The notes: generated from the letters alone by a model not told the origin. 64,000 nt of DNA from [Pseudomonas] carboxydohydrogena (GCF_029030725.1 NZ_CP113162.1:1610501-1674500), one strand, 5' to 3'. Counted from the stretch's first letter, positions 33,448-43,691 are shown. Translations and numbers: made by a program.

Positions 33448-34467
33448 ATGCCCCCTGGAAAACCTTCGGCAGCCGCGACCAAAGGCACGTCGGCTGGTGC
33501 CGCCAAACTGGAATTCACCAAGGAGCAGGAACTTGTCGCGCTGCGTGACATGCTTCTGATCCGCCGCTTCGAGGAAAAGGCGGGACAGCTTTACGGCATG
33601 GGCGCGATCGGCGGCTTCTGCCATCTCTATATCGGGCAGGAAGCTGTCGTCACCGGCATCCAGATGGTGCTGAAGCAGGGCGACCAGATCATCACCGGTT
33701 ATCGCGACCACGGCCACATGCTGGCGACCGGCATGGACCCCAAGGGCGTGATGGCGGAACTGACCGGACGCCGCCACGGCTACTCCAAGGGCAAGGGCGG
33801 CTCCATGCACATGTTCAGCAAGGAGAAGCACTTCTACGGCGGTCACGGCATCGTCGGCGCACAGGTGCCGCTCGGCACCGGATTGGCCTTCGCCAACCGC
33901 TACCGCAACAACGGCAATATCAGCGTCGCTTATTTCGGCGACGGCGCGGCGAACCAGGGCCAGGTCTACGAGAGCTTCAACATGGCCGAGTTGTGGAAGC
34001 TGCCGATCATTTATGTGATCGAGAACAATCGTTATGCGATGGGCACCTCGGTGACGCGCTCCTCCGCGCAGACCGATTTCTCCAAGCGCGGCATCGCCTT
34101 CAACATTCCGGGCGAGCAGGTCGATGGCATGGACGTGCGCGCGGTGAAGGCGGCGGCGGAACGTGCAGCGGCCTGGTGCCGCGACGGCAAGGGCCCTTAC
34201 ATCCTCGAAATGCAGACCTACCGCTATCGCGGTCACTCGATGTCCGATCCCGCGAAGTATCGCACGCGCGAGGAGGTCGAGAAGGTCCGTCACGATCAGG
34301 ACCCGATCGAGCAGGTGCGCAAGCGTCTGCTCGACGCCAAGGTCGATGAGGCGGAATTAAAGAAGATCGACGCGGAAGTGCGCGAGATCGTCAACGAGGC
34401 CGCCGACTTCGCCCAGCACGATCCGGAGCCGGACGTGTCCGAACTCTACACCGACATTTACCGTTAA
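33448..34467 (+). CDS. pdhA: Pyruvate dehydrogenase E1 component, alpha subunit
   Basis: 339 residues from ATG 33448 ([13 protein letters not shown]). With PdhB it decarboxylates pyruvate on thiamine diphosphate and acetylates the E2 lipoyl group. The ThDP motif starts at GDG (164-166, [15 protein letters not shown]) and ends at ENN (192-194); the conserved loop [16 protein letters not shown] is present. First gene of the pdh operon; pdhB follows 16 bases later. The start has no strong ribosome binding site; AGAGAGG about 30 bases upstream is in a hairpin. Confidence 0.97.
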   Translation: MPPGKPSAAATKGTSAGAAKLEFTKEQELVALRDMLLIRRFEEKAGQLYGMGAIGGFCHLYIGQEAVVTGIQMVLKQGDQIITGYRDHGHMLATGMDPKGVMAELTGRRHGYSKGKGGSMHMFSKEKHFYGGHGIVGAQVPLGTGLAFANRYRNNGNISVAYFGDGAANQGQVYESFNMAELWKLPIIYVIENNRYAMGTSVTRSSAQTDFSKRGIAFNIPGEQVDGMDVRAVKAAAERAAAWCRDGKGPYILEMQTYRYRGHSMSDPAKYRTREEVEKVRHDQDPIEQVRKRLLDAKVDEAELKKIDAEVREIVNEAADFAQHDPEPDVSELYTDIYR

Positions 34468-34483
34468 GCGCGAGCAACCGACC

Positions 34484-35875
34484 ATGCCGATTCAAGTATT
34501 GATGCCCGCGCTGTCGCCCACGATGGAGAAGGGCAACCTCGCCAAGTGGCTGAAGAAAGAGGGTGACGCCATCAAGTCCGGTGACGTCATCGCCGAGATC
34601 GAGACCGACAAGGCGACGATGGAAGTCGAGGCGACCGACGAAGGCACGCTCGGCAAGATCCTCGTGCCGGAAGGCACCGCCGATGTCGCGGTGAACACGC
34701 CGATCGCCACCATTCTGGCCGATGGCGAAAGCGCCGCCGATCTCGGCAAGGCGTCTGCCGCGCCCGCACCGAAGGCGGATGCTGCTCCGGCTCCGGCCGC
34801 AGCGGCTGCTCCTGCGGTGCCGAAGGCTGATGCTGCTCCCGCGGCACCTGCCGCGCAGGCCGCACCCGATCCCGATATTCCGGCAGGCACCGAGATGGTG
34901 ACGATGACAGTGCGCGACGCGCTGCGCGATGCCATCGCCGAGGAAATGCGCCGCGATGAAGACGTCTTCATCATGGGCGAGGAGGTCGCCGAGTATCAGG
35001 GCGCCTACAAGATCACGCAGGGCATTTTGCAGGAATTCTCCGCGCGGCGCGTGATCGATACGCCGATCACCGAGCATGGCTTTGCGGGCGTCGGCGTCGG
35101 CGCGGCGATGGCGGGCCTCAAGCCCATCGTCGAATTCATGACCTTCAACTTCGCCATGCAGGCGATGGACCAGATCGTCAACTCCGCCGCCAAGACGCTC
35201 TATATGTCAGGCGGGCAGATGGGCTGTTCGATCGTGTTCCGTGGCCCGAACGGCTCGGCGGCGCGCGTTGCCGCCCAGCACAGCCAGGATTACGCGGCGT
35301 GGTACTCGCAGATTCCGGGCCTCAAGGTGATCGCGCCGTACACGGCGGCCGATGCCAAGGGTCTCTTGAAAGCGGCGATCCGCGATCCGAACCCGGTGAT
35401 CTTCCTTGAGCATGAAATTCTCTACGGCCAGAGCTTCGAAGTACCGAAGCTCGACGATTATGTCTTGCCGATCGGCAAGGCGCGCATCGCCCGCGCCGGT
35501 GAGCATGTCACGCTGATCGCGTGGTCGCATGCGATGACGTGGACGCTGAAGGCGGCCGAAGAACTCGCCAAGGAAGGCATCGAGGCCGAAGTCATTGATC
35601 TTCGCACCATCCGCCCCATGGACACCGAAACGCTGATCGCGTCTGTGAAGAAGACCGGGCGCGCTGTCGTCGTTGAGGAAGGCTGGCAGCAGTCCGGCGT
35701 CGGCTCCGAAATCGCCGCGCGGCTGATGGAGCATGCGTTCGATTATCTCGATGCGCCGGTCGTGCGCGTATCGGGCAAGGACGTGCCGATGCCTTACGCC
35801 GCCAATCTCGAAAAGCTCGCATTGCCGACGGTGGAGGAAGTTGTCGCCGCCGCCAAGGCTGTCTCATACCGCTAA
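34484..35875 (+). CDS. pdhB: Pyruvate dehydrogenase E1 component, beta subunit, with N-terminal lipoyl domain
   Basis: 463 residues, longer than plain E1 beta (about 330) because a lipoyl domain occupies residues 1-80. The lipoylated Lys is Lys43 in [14 protein letters not shown] mobile Ala/Pro-rich linker (about 85-132) joins it to the E1 beta catalytic part, which starts near [20 protein letters not shown]. This fusion is known in alphaproteobacteria. The lipoyl domain is close in sequence to that of pdhC just downstream. Gap to pdhC is 15 bases. Confidence 0.97.
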   Translation: MPIQVLMPALSPTMEKGNLAKWLKKEGDAIKSGDVIAEIETDKATMEVEATDEGTLGKILVPEGTADVAVNTPIATILADGESAADLGKASAAPAPKADAAPAPAAAAAPAVPKADAAPAAPAAQAAPDPDIPAGTEMVTMTVRDALRDAIAEEMRRDEDVFIMGEEVAEYQGAYKITQGILQEFSARRVIDTPITEHGFAGVGVGAAMAGLKPIVEFMTFNFAMQAMDQIVNSAAKTLYMSGGQMGCSIVFRGPNGSAARVAAQHSQDYAAWYSQIPGLKVIAPYTAADAKGLLKAAIRDPNPVIFLEHEILYGQSFEVPKLDDYVLPIGKARIARAGEHVTLIAWSHAMTWTLKAAEELAKEGIEAEVIDLRTIRPMDTETLIASVKKTGRAVVVEEGWQQSGVGSEIAARLMEHAFDYLDAPVVRVSGKDVPMPYAANLEKLALPTVEEVVAAAKAVSYR

Positions 35876-35890
35876 GGGCAGGATCTGGTT

Positions 35891-37249
35891 ATGCCGATCA
35901 ACATTCTGATGCCTGCCCTGTCTCCTACGATGGAAAAGGGCAACCTCGCCAAGTGGCTCAAGAAAGAGGGCGACAAGGTTTCTTCCGGCGACGTGATCGC
36001 CGAGATCGAGACCGACAAGGCGACGATGGAAGTCGAGGCGGTGGACGAAGGCACCATCGCGAAAATTCTGGTGCCGGAAGGCACCGCCGACGTGCCGGTC
36101 AATCAGGTGATCGCGGTGCTCGCCGGTGACGGCGAGGACGTGAAGGCCGCCGCGAGCGGAGCTGGTAGCGCGAGCACGACTCGAACCCCCGACGCTCCGA
36201 AAGCTGCTGAAGCGCCGAAGCCTGCCGCTGCTCCTGCGCCCGTACCGGCTGCGAAGCCGACGGCTTCTGCTGCTCCGGCACCGGCCGCGCCGCAGGCGGC
36301 ACCGGCGCAGAACGGCGCACGCACGTTCTCCTCGCCGCTGGCGCGCCGTCTCGCGAAGGAAGCGGGCATAGATCTGTCGCGCGTCAACGGCAGCGGCCCG
36401 CATGGCCGCGTCGTCGCCCGCGACATCGACGAGGCGAAATCCGGCAAGGGTCTGAAGCCTGCCGCCGCCGGTGGTGGCGCAACCGCCGCGCCGGGCTTCG
36501 CGCCAGGCCCGAGCGACGCGCAGATCATGGCGCTGTTCAACAAGGACAATTACGAAGCGGTGCCGCACGACCAGATGCGCAAGGTGATCGCGCAGCGCCT
36601 GTCGGCGGCGGATCGCGACGTGCCGCAATACTACCTCACCTGCGATTGTGATATCGGCAAGCTCGTCGCTGCGCGCGAGGAGATCAACGGCCTTGCGCCG
36701 AAGGACAAGGACGGCAAGCCCGCCTACAAGCTCTCGGTCAACGATTTCGTCATCAAGGCGCTGGCGATGGCGTTGCAGCGCGTGCCTGCCGCCAACGTGA
36801 CCTGGACCGACGAGGCGATGCTGCACCACAAGGTGTCGGACGTGTCGGTTGCGGTGTCGATCCCGACCGGCCTCATCACGCCGATCATCCGCAGCGCCCA
36901 TGCCAAATCGGTCGCGACGATCTCCAACGAGATGAAGGATCTCGCCGCGCGCGCCAAGGCGCGCAAGCTCAAGCCCGAGGAATATCAGGGCGCGAGCACG
37001 GCGGTGTCGAACCTCGGCATGTACGGCATGAAGCAGTTCACCGCCGTCATCAACCCGCCGCAGTCGACCATTCTCGCGGTCGGCATGAGCGAGCAACGGC
37101 CGGTGGTGCGTGACGGCAAGATCGAGATCGCGACCATCATGACGGTGACGCTGACCTGCGACCACCGTGCGATGGATGGTGCGCTCGGCGCGCAGTTGCT
37201 CAGCGCCTTCCGCCTGCTGATCGAAAACCCGGTGATGATGGTGGTGTGA
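35891..37249 (+). CDS. pdhC: Dihydrolipoamide acetyltransferase (pyruvate dehydrogenase E2)
   Basis: 452 residues. The lipoyl domain (1-80, Lys43 in [10 protein letters not shown]) is followed by an Ala/Pro linker, a peripheral-subunit-binding domain (about 138-175; [29 protein letters not shown]), a second linker and the catalytic acyltransferase domain. The active-site motif DHRAMDG puts His at 425 and Asp at 429. E2 forms the core of the complex and makes acetyl-CoA. Two unrelated small genes separate it from lpdA (E3). Confidence 0.97.
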   Translation: MPINILMPALSPTMEKGNLAKWLKKEGDKVSSGDVIAEIETDKATMEVEAVDEGTIAKILVPEGTADVPVNQVIAVLAGDGEDVKAAASGAGSASTTRTPDAPKAAEAPKPAAAPAPVPAAKPTASAAPAPAAPQAAPAQNGARTFSSPLARRLAKEAGIDLSRVNGSGPHGRVVARDIDEAKSGKGLKPAAAGGGATAAPGFAPGPSDAQIMALFNKDNYEAVPHDQMRKVIAQRLSAADRDVPQYYLTCDCDIGKLVAAREEINGLAPKDKDGKPAYKLSVNDFVIKALAMALQRVPAANVTWTDEAMLHHKVSDVSVAVSIPTGLITPIIRSAHAKSVATISNEMKDLAARAKARKLKPEEYQGASTAVSNLGMYGMKQFTAVINPPQSTILAVGMSEQRPVVRDGKIEIATIMTVTLTCDHRAMDGALGAQLLSAFRLLIENPVMMVV

Positions 37250-37277
37250 GGCGGCGTCCTCGCACCCTGAGACGCTC

Positions 37278-37691
37278 ATGCAGTTTTTTGGCACGATCAT
37301 CCTCGCAGCCGTCGTTTCCGCGCTCCTCGGCGGCGTGGCAACGGTCGCGTTGTCGTCATTGGCGGCTTGCCTGCATGGCGGATGCGCTCTTGGCGGCACC
37401 CAGATGCTCGCGCTGATGCCGTTTTATGCGGCCCTCGGTGCGGCGGCCTTCGTTGCCGCCGCGACGCGAAAACAGTGGCGCGCAGCCATGTTCTATGCGC
37501 TGCGTTTGCTGCTGCTGATTCCGGTCGTGCTGATCATCGTCGGCTTCGCGGCGGGGGCTTCGCCTCACGCCCATGCGAACTTCGAATTCGGCAGCGCATT
37601 GTTGCTCTCGATCCCGTTCTGGGTCGTGATCGTCTCGCAATGGTGGATGGTGCGGCGCGCGCTCGTATTGCGCGCGGCGGCACATTCGTAA
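37278..37691 (+). CDS. Hypothetical integral membrane protein
   Basis: 137 residues, almost entirely hydrophobic, with about four membrane segments (near 4-26, 44-62, 70-92, 104-122) and a charged WWMVRRALVLR C-terminus. No family recognised. It starts 28 bases after pdhC and 31 bases before the next gene, in the same direction, so it is probably transcribed with the pdh operon. Whether it relates to pyruvate metabolism is unknown. Confidence 0.7.
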   Translation: MQFFGTIILAAVVSALLGGVATVALSSLAACLHGGCALGGTQMLALMPFYAALGAAAFVAAATRKQWRAAMFYALRLLLLIPVVLIIVGFAAGASPHAHANFEFGSALLLSIPFWVVIVSQWWMVRRALVLRAAAHS

Positions 37692-37722
37692 CGGGGCTCT
37701 TATCGAAAAGGCGAGGTCGGCA

Positions 37723-38523
37723 ATGTTGCGGAACGGTCACTGGCTGCTGGCAGCGACTCTTGCACTGTCGTTCACCGCCGCTCATGCGGAGGTGAAGCCG
37801 AAGGTCGATAAACTCGACGAGGCGCCGAAGGTGGCGCTCTACATCGGCAACAGTTTCTTCTATTACAACAACAGCCTACATAATCATGTACTGAAACTCG
37901 CGAACGCCGCCGACCCGGCGGCGCATTACAAGGCGACGTCCGCGACCATCAGCGGCTCGGGCCTGAACTGGCACGATGTGGAGTCGCTGTTCTCGACCGC
38001 CGGCATGGCGTCGTATTCGTTCGTTGGCGACAACGAGGTCGTCATGAACACACGCAACAAGAAGTTCGACGCGGCGATCATGATGGATTGCAGTCAGTGT
38101 CCGGTGCATCCGCAGTTGAAGTCGCTGTTTGGCGAGTCGGTGGCGAAGGATGCCGAGATCGTCCGCAAGCATGGCGCCGACCCGGTGCTGTTCATGTCGT
38201 GGGCCTATGCCGACAAGCCGGAGATGACCGAACAACTCGCTGACGCCTACACCACCGCCGGCAATGCCAACGATATGCTGGTGATCCCGGCGGGTCTTGC
38301 GTTCGCGCGGGCCAGGAAAGAGCAGCCCGATCTCGTTCTCAATGTCGAGGACAAGCGTCACCCGACGCTGGCGGGCACGTATCTCGCGGCCTGCACGGTG
38401 CTGGCGTCGGTCTACAAGCGCTCGCCTGTGGGCAATCCGTATCACGCGGGCCTCGACGACAAGACCGCCGCCTTCCTGCAAAATGTCGCGTGGGAGACGG
38501 TGCAGGATTATTACAGGAAATAG
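37723..38523 (+). CDS. Secreted SGNH/GDSL-hydrolase-like protein
   Basis: 266 residues. A signal peptide (MLRNGHWLLAATLALSFTAAHA) precedes a domain with SGNH features. YIGNSFFYYNNSLHNHV resembles block I with its nucleophile Ser. EDKRHPTLAGTYLAACTVLASVY matches the block V His region with an upstream Asp. A Cys pair (CSQCP) lies between. The family includes esterases, carbohydrate deacetylases and related enzymes; substrate is unknown. It lies inside the pdh operon between pdhC and lpdA, in the same direction, though its exported product cannot be part of the complex. Confidence 0.65.
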   Translation: MLRNGHWLLAATLALSFTAAHAEVKPKVDKLDEAPKVALYIGNSFFYYNNSLHNHVLKLANAADPAAHYKATSATISGSGLNWHDVESLFSTAGMASYSFVGDNEVVMNTRNKKFDAAIMMDCSQCPVHPQLKSLFGESVAKDAEIVRKHGADPVLFMSWAYADKPEMTEQLADAYTTAGNANDMLVIPAGLAFARARKEQPDLVLNVEDKRHPTLAGTYLAACTVLASVYKRSPVGNPYHAGLDDKTAAFLQNVAWETVQDYYRK

Positions 38524-38586
38524 GGCGCTCCTTGCGCCTTCGTATATTCTTCTCAATGATGCGCCTTGTGGCGAACGGAGCGTTTT

Positions 38587-40005
38587 ATGGCTGATACCTC
38601 ATTCGACGTCGTTGTGATCGGCTCCGGCCCCGGCGGCTATGTCACCGCCATTCGCGCCGCCCAACTCGGCTTCAAGACCGCGATCGTCGAGAAACAGCAT
38701 CTCGGCGGCATCTGCCTGAACTGGGGATGTATCCCGACCAAGGCGCTGCTGCGCTCGGCGGAAATCTATCACTACATGCAGCACGCCAAGGATTACGGCC
38801 TCTCCGCCGAGAAGGTCGGCTATGACGCCAAGGCGGTGGTCGCGCGCTCGCGCGGCGTCTCCAAGCGCCTCAATGACGGCGTCGGCTTCCTGATGAAGAA
38901 GAACAAGATCACCGTGATCTGGGGCGAGGCGGCGATCGACGCGCCCGGCAAGATCACGGTGAAGGGCGGCAGCGCCGATGCGCCGAAGGGCGTGCTGGGT
39001 GCGGGCAGCTATCAGGCCAAGCATATCATCGTCGCGACCGGTGCGCGGCCGCGTGTGCTGCCGGGCCTTGAGCCGGACAAGAAACTGGTCTGGACCTATT
39101 TCGAGGCGATGGTGCCCGAGACAATGCCGAAGTCGCTTCTCGTGGTCGGCTCCGGTGCGATCGGCATCGAGTTCGCCTCGTTCTATCGCACCATGGGCGC
39201 GGAGGTGACGGTGGTCGAGGTGTTGCCGCAGATCCTGCCTGTCGAGGACGCGGAGATCGCGGGGCTTGCGCGCAAGCAGTTCGAGAAGCAGGGCATCAAG
39301 ATTCTCACCGGCGCGAAGGTGACCAAACTCGACAAGAAGGCCGACAGCGTTACCGCCACCATCGAGACCGGCGGCAAGACCGAGCAGATCACCGCCGACC
39401 GCGTGATTTCGGCGGTCGGCGTCGTCGGCAACATCGAGAACCTCGGGCTCGAGAAGCTCGGGGTGAAGACCGACCGCGGCTGCATCGTGATCGACGGCTA
39501 CGGCAAGACCAACGTGCCGGGCATCTACGCCATCGGCGACGTCGCGGGTCCGCCCATGTTGGCTCATAAGGCCGAGCATGAAGGCGTGATCTGCATCGAG
39601 GCGATCAAGGGCCTGCATGTGCATCCGATGGACAAGCTCCTGATCCCCGGCTGCACCTACTGCCATCCGCAGATCGCCTCCGTCGGCCTGACCGAGGCCA
39701 AGGCGAAAGAAGCAGGCAAGGATATCCGCGTCGGCCGTTTCCCCTTCGTAGGCAACGGCAAGGCAATCGCGCTTGGCGAGGACCAAGGTCTCGTCAAGGT
39801 GATCTTCGACAAGAAGACAGGCCAGCTTCTCGGTGCGCATATGGTCGGTGCGGAAGTCACCGAACTGATCCAGGGCTATGTGGTTGCGATGAATCTCGAG
39901 ACCACCGAGGAAGAACTGATGCACACCATCTTCCCGCATCCGACGCTGTCGGAGATGATGAAGGAAGCAGTCCTCGACGCCTATGGCCGCATGCTGAACA
40001 TGTAA
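38587..40005 (+). CDS. lpdA: Dihydrolipoyl dehydrogenase (E3)
   Basis: 472 residues from ATG 38587 (MADTSFDVVVIGSGPGGYVTAI). It reoxidises dihydrolipoyl groups of E2 with FAD and NAD+. The redox disulfide is Cys43-Cys48 in GGICLNWGCIPTKAL; the NAD-binding GSGAIGIEFASFYRTMGAEV, the FAD contact YAIGDVAGPPMLAHKAEHEG and the catalytic His451/Glu456 in HPTLSEMM are all present. It ends the pdh operon and is followed by a clear terminator. Confidence 0.97.
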   Translation: MADTSFDVVVIGSGPGGYVTAIRAAQLGFKTAIVEKQHLGGICLNWGCIPTKALLRSAEIYHYMQHAKDYGLSAEKVGYDAKAVVARSRGVSKRLNDGVGFLMKKNKITVIWGEAAIDAPGKITVKGGSADAPKGVLGAGSYQAKHIIVATGARPRVLPGLEPDKKLVWTYFEAMVPETMPKSLLVVGSGAIGIEFASFYRTMGAEVTVVEVLPQILPVEDAEIAGLARKQFEKQGIKILTGAKVTKLDKKADSVTATIETGGKTEQITADRVISAVGVVGNIENLGLEKLGVKTDRGCIVIDGYGKTNVPGIYAIGDVAGPPMLAHKAEHEGVICIEAIKGLHVHPMDKLLIPGCTYCHPQIASVGLTEAKAKEAGKDIRVGRFPFVGNGKAIALGEDQGLVKVIFDKKTGQLLGAHMVGAEVTELIQGYVVAMNLETTEEELMHTIFPHPTLSEMMKEAVLDAYGRMLNM

Positions 40006-40039
40006 CGGGCCGGAAAAATCAAAGTCGCATTGAAAAATG

Positions 40040-40072
40040 AAAGCCCACCTTCAAGGGTGGGCTTTGCTTTTT
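40040..40072. terminator. Rho-independent terminator after lpdA
   Basis: A perfect 10-bp stem AAAGCCCACC (40040-40049) / GGTGGGCTTT (40056-40065), 6-base loop, followed by GCTTTTTAC. It may also serve the convergent small gene, since AAA and TTT flank the stem on both sides. Confidence 0.85.
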
Positions 40073-40100
40073 ACGATGACGGTTCGCGAAGGCGTTCGCT

Positions 40101-40349
40101 TCAGCGCGCCCGCGCCTTTGGCTTCGGCGGCGTGACGCCATCCCAGCTCTTGACGCCAATCGACTTCAGATAGAGGTCGTAGGCGATGGCGAAGGCTGCA
40201 AATCCGAGAATTCCTCCCACAACAGCAGCGCCGGCACCGGCTCCGCCCGCGGCGATGATGGGGGCAGGGGCTGCCGCTTTGGAGGATTGGGTGGAAACGC
40301 CAACGGCAGCGAGGGTCAGCGCGACGATTGCAAGTTTACGAATGGACAT
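40101..40349 (-). CDS. Small secreted or membrane protein of unknown function
   Basis: 82 residues. The N-terminus MSIRKLAIVALTLAAVGVSTQSSKAAA looks like a cleavable signal peptide. A Gly/Ala-rich hydrophobic stretch ([31 protein letters not shown], about 31-61) could span a membrane or form a glycine-zipper. The basic tail is KPKARAR. No family recognised. It converges on lpdA. Confidence 0.6.
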   Translation of the reverse strand: MSIRKLAIVALTLAAVGVSTQSSKAAAPAPIIAAGGAGAGAAVVGGILGFAAFAIAYDLYLKSIGVKSWDGVTPPKPKARAR

Positions 40350-40752
40350 GATGTCTCCGGCGGGTACGAATCCTTCTGGGAGACTAGGTGTTCGGGTTCG
40401 CGCCGGGCTGTAGTCGTGCCGCCACAGCCTGGGAAAAGGGGCTGTTTTTCAAAAGCGAATTGTCGCAGCGGTGGCAGATATCGTCCCCGTCGATTATTGC
40501 CTCCTCGATGGGTGACGCGGTGAGCTCGCGGCTCTCGTTGCCGCAACGCAACAAATGTTGCGAAGTCGCCACAGTTTTTGAACATTTAACCCTCGCCGTA
40601 GGAAGCTCTTGCGCGCGCCGCGATTTGGCCACACGCCTCCATGAAATCGTGTTCATGTAGCGTGGGTGCAGTGATCCGCCGCGTGACGATTGCGAAAGCC
40701 CGCTGTTTTCAGGGGTTTTGAGCGAAAGGGCTGCCGCGGCGAAGGTTTTGAG
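40350..40752. other. Intergenic region upstream of ilvD
   Basis: About 400 bases between the divergent small gene and ilvD. A perfect 6-bp hairpin CGCAAC / GTTGCG lies at 40547-40562. One weak minus-strand candidate gene is listed separately. No attenuator or T-box like leader for ilvD was recognised. Confidence 0.5.
40384..40656 (-). CDS. Candidate small protein with a CxxC motif (doubtful)
   Basis: A 90-residue minus-strand frame from ATG 40656, or about 60 residues from GTG or TTG starts nearer the G+C-rich half. The C-terminal part reads ESRELTASPIEEAIIDGDD, then ICHRCDNSLLKNSPFSQ, with a CHRC pair and third-position G+C of roughly three quarters, like genuine genes here. The frame also continues far upstream as antisense to ilvD, so openness alone proves nothing. 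It ends 34 bases before the next minus-strand gene. Confidence 0.22.
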   Translation of the reverse strand: MNTISWRRVAKSRRAQELPTARVKCSKTVATSQHLLRCGNESRELTASPIEEAIIDGDDICHRCDNSLLKNSPFSQAVAARLQPGANPNT

Positions 40753-42477
40753 ATGGACGCGAAGACCAACATCAAGTCGAGACTGCCCAGCCGCCATGTG
40801 ACGGAGGGTCCGACCCGCGCTCCGCATCGCTCCTACCTTTATGCCATGGGCCTCACCACCGAGCAGATCCATCAGCCGTTCGTCGGCGTGGCGTCCTGCT
40901 GGAACGAGGCCGCGCCCTGCAACATTTCGCTGATGCGACAGGCTCAGGCCGTGAAGAAGGGCGTCGCCTCCGCCGGCGGCACCCCGCGTGAGTTCTGCAC
41001 CATCACCGTCACCGACGGCATCGCCATGGGCCATGAGGGCATGCGGTCCTCGCTGCCTTCGCGCGAGGTGATCGCCGATTCCGTCGAACTGACCATCCGT
41101 GGCCATTCCTACGATGCGCTGGTCGGCCTCGCGGGCTGCGACAAGTCCTTGCCCGGCATGATGATGGCGATGTGCCGCCTCAACGTGCCGTCGATCTTCA
41201 TCTATGGCGGCTCGATCCTGCCCGGCAATTTCCGAGGCCAGCAGGTCACGGTTCAGGACATGTTCGAGGCTGTCGGCAAGCACTCGGTCGGCCAGATGTC
41301 CGACGCCGATCTGGATGAAATCGAGCGCGTGGCGTGCCCCTCGGCGGGCGCCTGCGGCGCGCAGTTCACCGCCAACACCATGGCGACCGTCTCCGAGGCG
41401 ATCGGGCTGGCACTTCCGTATTCGGCCGGCGCGCCAGCACCCTATGAAATCCGCGATGCCTTCTGCGCCGCCGCCGGCGAGAAGGTGATGGAACTGATTG
41501 CCAAGAACATCCGCCCGCGCGACATCGTCACCCGCAAGGCGCTGGAGAACGCCGCCGCCGTGGTGGCCGCCTCGGGCGGTTCGACCAATGCCGCGCTGCA
41601 CCTGCCTGCCATCGCCCACGAGTGCGGCATCGAATTCGACCTGTTCGATGTCGCCGAAATCTTCAAAAAGACACCTTATGTCGCGGATTTGAAGCCGGGC
41701 GGCCGTTATGTGGCCAAAGACATGTTCGAAGCTGGCGGCATCCCGCTGCTGATGAAAACGCTCCTGGATCACGGCTTTCTGCACGGCGACTGCCTGACGG
41801 TCACCGGGCGGACGATCGCCGAGAACCTGGCCGGCGTGAAATGGAATCCGCATCAGGATGTGGTGCGCCCCGCCGACAAGCCGATCACGGTGACCGGTGG
41901 TGTCGTGGGCATGAAGGGCAACCTCGCTCCCGATGGCGCGATCGTGAAAGTGGCTGGAATGTCCGTCCTGAAATTCACCGGGCCTGCGCGCGTCTTCGAT
42001 TGCGAAGAGGACGCGTTCGAGGCCGTGGACAAGCGGACCTATAAAGAAGGCGAGGTTATCGTCATCCGTTACGAGGGCCCCAAGGGCGGCCCCGGCATGC
42101 GCGAGATGCTCGCCACCACGGCGGCGCTTTACGGGCAGGGGATGGGCGCCAAGGTCGCGCTGATCACCGATGGCCGCTTCTCCGGTGCCACGCGCGGCTT
42201 CTGCGTCGGCCATGTCGGCCCCGAGGCCGCGATCGGAGGCCCCATCGGCCTTATCCAAAATGGGGATATCATCGAACTTGATGCCGAGGCCGGCACGCTC
42301 AATGTGAAGTTGAGCGACGCCGAACTGGCCGAGCGGCGCAAGGCCTGGAAACCGCGCGAAACCGGCACGGGTTCCGGGGCGCTCTGGAAATACGCCCAGC
42401 AGGTCGGACCTGCGATCAAGGGGGCGGTGACCCACCCAGGACGGGCGGGTGAAAAGAGTTGCTATGCGGATATTTAA
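40753..42477 (+). CDS. ilvD: Dihydroxy-acid dehydratase
   Basis: 574 residues from ATG 40753 ([19 protein letters not shown]). It makes the 2-oxo acids of valine and isoleucine synthesis with an Fe-S cluster. Candidate cluster Cys residues are in [30 protein letters not shown] and [17 protein letters not shown]. The C-terminal signatures [21 protein letters not shown] and GDIIELDAE are present. The following gene overlaps its end by 14 bases. Confidence 0.97.
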   Translation: MDAKTNIKSRLPSRHVTEGPTRAPHRSYLYAMGLTTEQIHQPFVGVASCWNEAAPCNISLMRQAQAVKKGVASAGGTPREFCTITVTDGIAMGHEGMRSSLPSREVIADSVELTIRGHSYDALVGLAGCDKSLPGMMMAMCRLNVPSIFIYGGSILPGNFRGQQVTVQDMFEAVGKHSVGQMSDADLDEIERVACPSAGACGAQFTANTMATVSEAIGLALPYSAGAPAPYEIRDAFCAAAGEKVMELIAKNIRPRDIVTRKALENAAAVVAASGGSTNAALHLPAIAHECGIEFDLFDVAEIFKKTPYVADLKPGGRYVAKDMFEAGGIPLLMKTLLDHGFLHGDCLTVTGRTIAENLAGVKWNPHQDVVRPADKPITVTGGVVGMKGNLAPDGAIVKVAGMSVLKFTGPARVFDCEEDAFEAVDKRTYKEGEVIVIRYEGPKGGPGMREMLATTAALYGQGMGAKVALITDGRFSGATRGFCVGHVGPEAAIGGPIGLIQNGDIIELDAEAGTLNVKLSDAELAERRKAWKPRETGTGSGALWKYAQQVGPAIKGAVTHPGRAGEKSCYADI

Positions 42478-43279
42478 GGGTTGCGTCATTGTTGCGTGTG
42501 CGACCGTCGCCGTTTTCGCGATGACGCGGACCTACGCCTTCGACGGCGCGGCCGATCCTGACAGCGCTTCCGCCCCGCTCGGAGCGGTGACCACGTCGTC
42601 CGGTGTCGCGGTGGTCAAGAAGACTCTGCCTGCGAACAGCAATGCGCTGACCGCCCTGCAATATGCCGCCGAGGACGGGCACGCCGCGGCCCAGTGGAAA
42701 CTCGGCAAGATGTTCGCCGATGGCGTCGGCGTCGAGCGCAACGATCTGCGCGCCTTCGATTATTTCAGCCGGATTGCCAACCAGCACGCCGAGGACAATC
42801 CGGGCGCGCCGCAGGCCAATATCGTGGCCAATGCATTCGTGGCGCTCGGGCGCTACTACACCACGGGGATCGCCAATTCCAACATCAAGCGCGACCCGGA
42901 GCGGGCGCGGGAGATGTACTCCTATGCCGCGTCGTATTTCGGCAGCGCCGAGGCGCAATACAGCCTCGCCCGGATGTATCTCGAGGGCAAAGGCATCCAG
43001 CGCGATGTGAAGTACGGCGTGCGCTGGCTTGGCCTCGCCGCGCACAAGGGCCAGCACGAAGCGCAGGCGCTGCTCGGCCAGATGCTGTTCAACGGCGATC
43101 ATTTGCAGCGGCAGGCCGCGCGCGGCCTGATGTGGCTGACGCTCGCGCAGGAAAGCGCCACGCCGGACGAGAAGTGGATTCACCAGAGCTATAACGAGGC
43201 GCTTACGAAAGCCTCGGAAGACGACCGCGCCATGGCCTTGCAGATGTTGCAGCGCTGGGTGCAGGGTCGTAGGGATTGA
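42464..43279 (+). CDS. Sel1-repeat periplasmic protein (ExoR-like)
   Basis: 271 residues from ATG 42464 ([20 protein letters not shown]); GTG 42449 is an alternative. A signal peptide or anchor is followed by Sel1/TPR-like repeats, such as [50 protein letters not shown] and [28 protein letters not shown]. Length and plan resemble ExoR, the periplasmic regulator of exopolysaccharide in rhizobia, but orthology is inference. It overlaps the end of ilvD and is likely co-transcribed. Confidence 0.78.
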   Translation: MRIFKGCVIVACATVAVFAMTRTYAFDGAADPDSASAPLGAVTTSSGVAVVKKTLPANSNALTALQYAAEDGHAAAQWKLGKMFADGVGVERNDLRAFDYFSRIANQHAEDNPGAPQANIVANAFVALGRYYTTGIANSNIKRDPERAREMYSYAASYFGSAEAQYSLARMYLEGKGIQRDVKYGVRWLGLAAHKGQHEAQALLGQMLFNGDHLQRQAARGLMWLTLAQESATPDEKWIHQSYNEALTKASEDDRAMALQMLQRWVQGRRD

Positions 43280-43286
43280 GCTTGCT

Positions 43287-43333
43287 CGTCATTGCGAGGA
43301 GCGTAAGCGACGAAGCAATCCAGTCTTTTTGCT
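43287..43333 (+). repeat. Palindromic repeat, left copy flanking the GIY-YIG gene
   Basis: 47 bases beginning CGTCATTGCGAG and ending GAAGCAATCCAGTCTTTTTGCT. It contains an inner inverted repeat (ATTGC / GCAAT) and can fold on itself. The same sequence occurs in inverted orientation at 43692-43731. Sequences of this kind are, from memory, scattered in many Bradyrhizobium-like genomes. Confidence 0.85.
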
Positions 43334-43342
43334 GTCGTGCGG

Positions 43343-43630
43343 CTAAAACAAGGATTCATAAAGGTCAATCCATTCAGGATTGAAGCTCTCGATCAGTTCC
43401 AGCTTTCGCGCCCGGTTGCCGGCTTTGATTTGCTTTTCCCGAACAATGGCGTCGGTCATGGTGGCGTGAACCTCGTACCAGACAAGAATTTTACATCCGT
43501 ACTTTCGCGAGAAACCTTCCACATATCCATCACGGTGCTGGCCTGCTCGGTGCGAGAGATCGGATGTAACGCCCGTGTAAAGCGTTCCATTTCGCTTATT
43601 GGCGACAATATAAACGGCAGGCAGCTTCAT
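43343..43630 (-). CDS. GIY-YIG domain nuclease, single-domain
   Basis: 95 residues. The GIY and YIG elements appear as AVYIVANKRNGTLYTGVTSDL (VYI and YTG). The Arg of LSHRAGQHRDG and the Glu of IVREKQIKAGNRARKLE fill the usual catalytic and metal-binding places. Such small stand-alone proteins are common in bacteria but of unknown role. The gene is framed on both sides by inverted copies of one palindromic repeat, within 10 bases on the left. This suggests the repeats and the nuclease form one unit, as proposed for REP sequences and their transposases. Confidence 0.9.
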   Translation of the reverse strand: MKLPAVYIVANKRNGTLYTGVTSDLSHRAGQHRDGYVEGFSRKYGCKILVWYEVHATMTDAIVREKQIKAGNRARKLELIESFNPEWIDLYESLF

Positions 43631-43691
43631 GTAGGCCCCGAGACGTCATCTGCCGAATGCGTGTTTAAGTATTCAGCTCTGGACGACGCTT

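Noticed and set aside
33242-33559. Short plus-strand frame across the pdhA leader
   Set aside because: It has no ribosome binding site, no family resemblance, and overlaps the pdhA coding start in another frame.
40384-42489. A 701-residue minus-strand reading frame across ilvD
   Set aside because: The part under ilvD is an antisense shadow. Only its last 60-90 codons, outside ilvD, are kept as a weak candidate.
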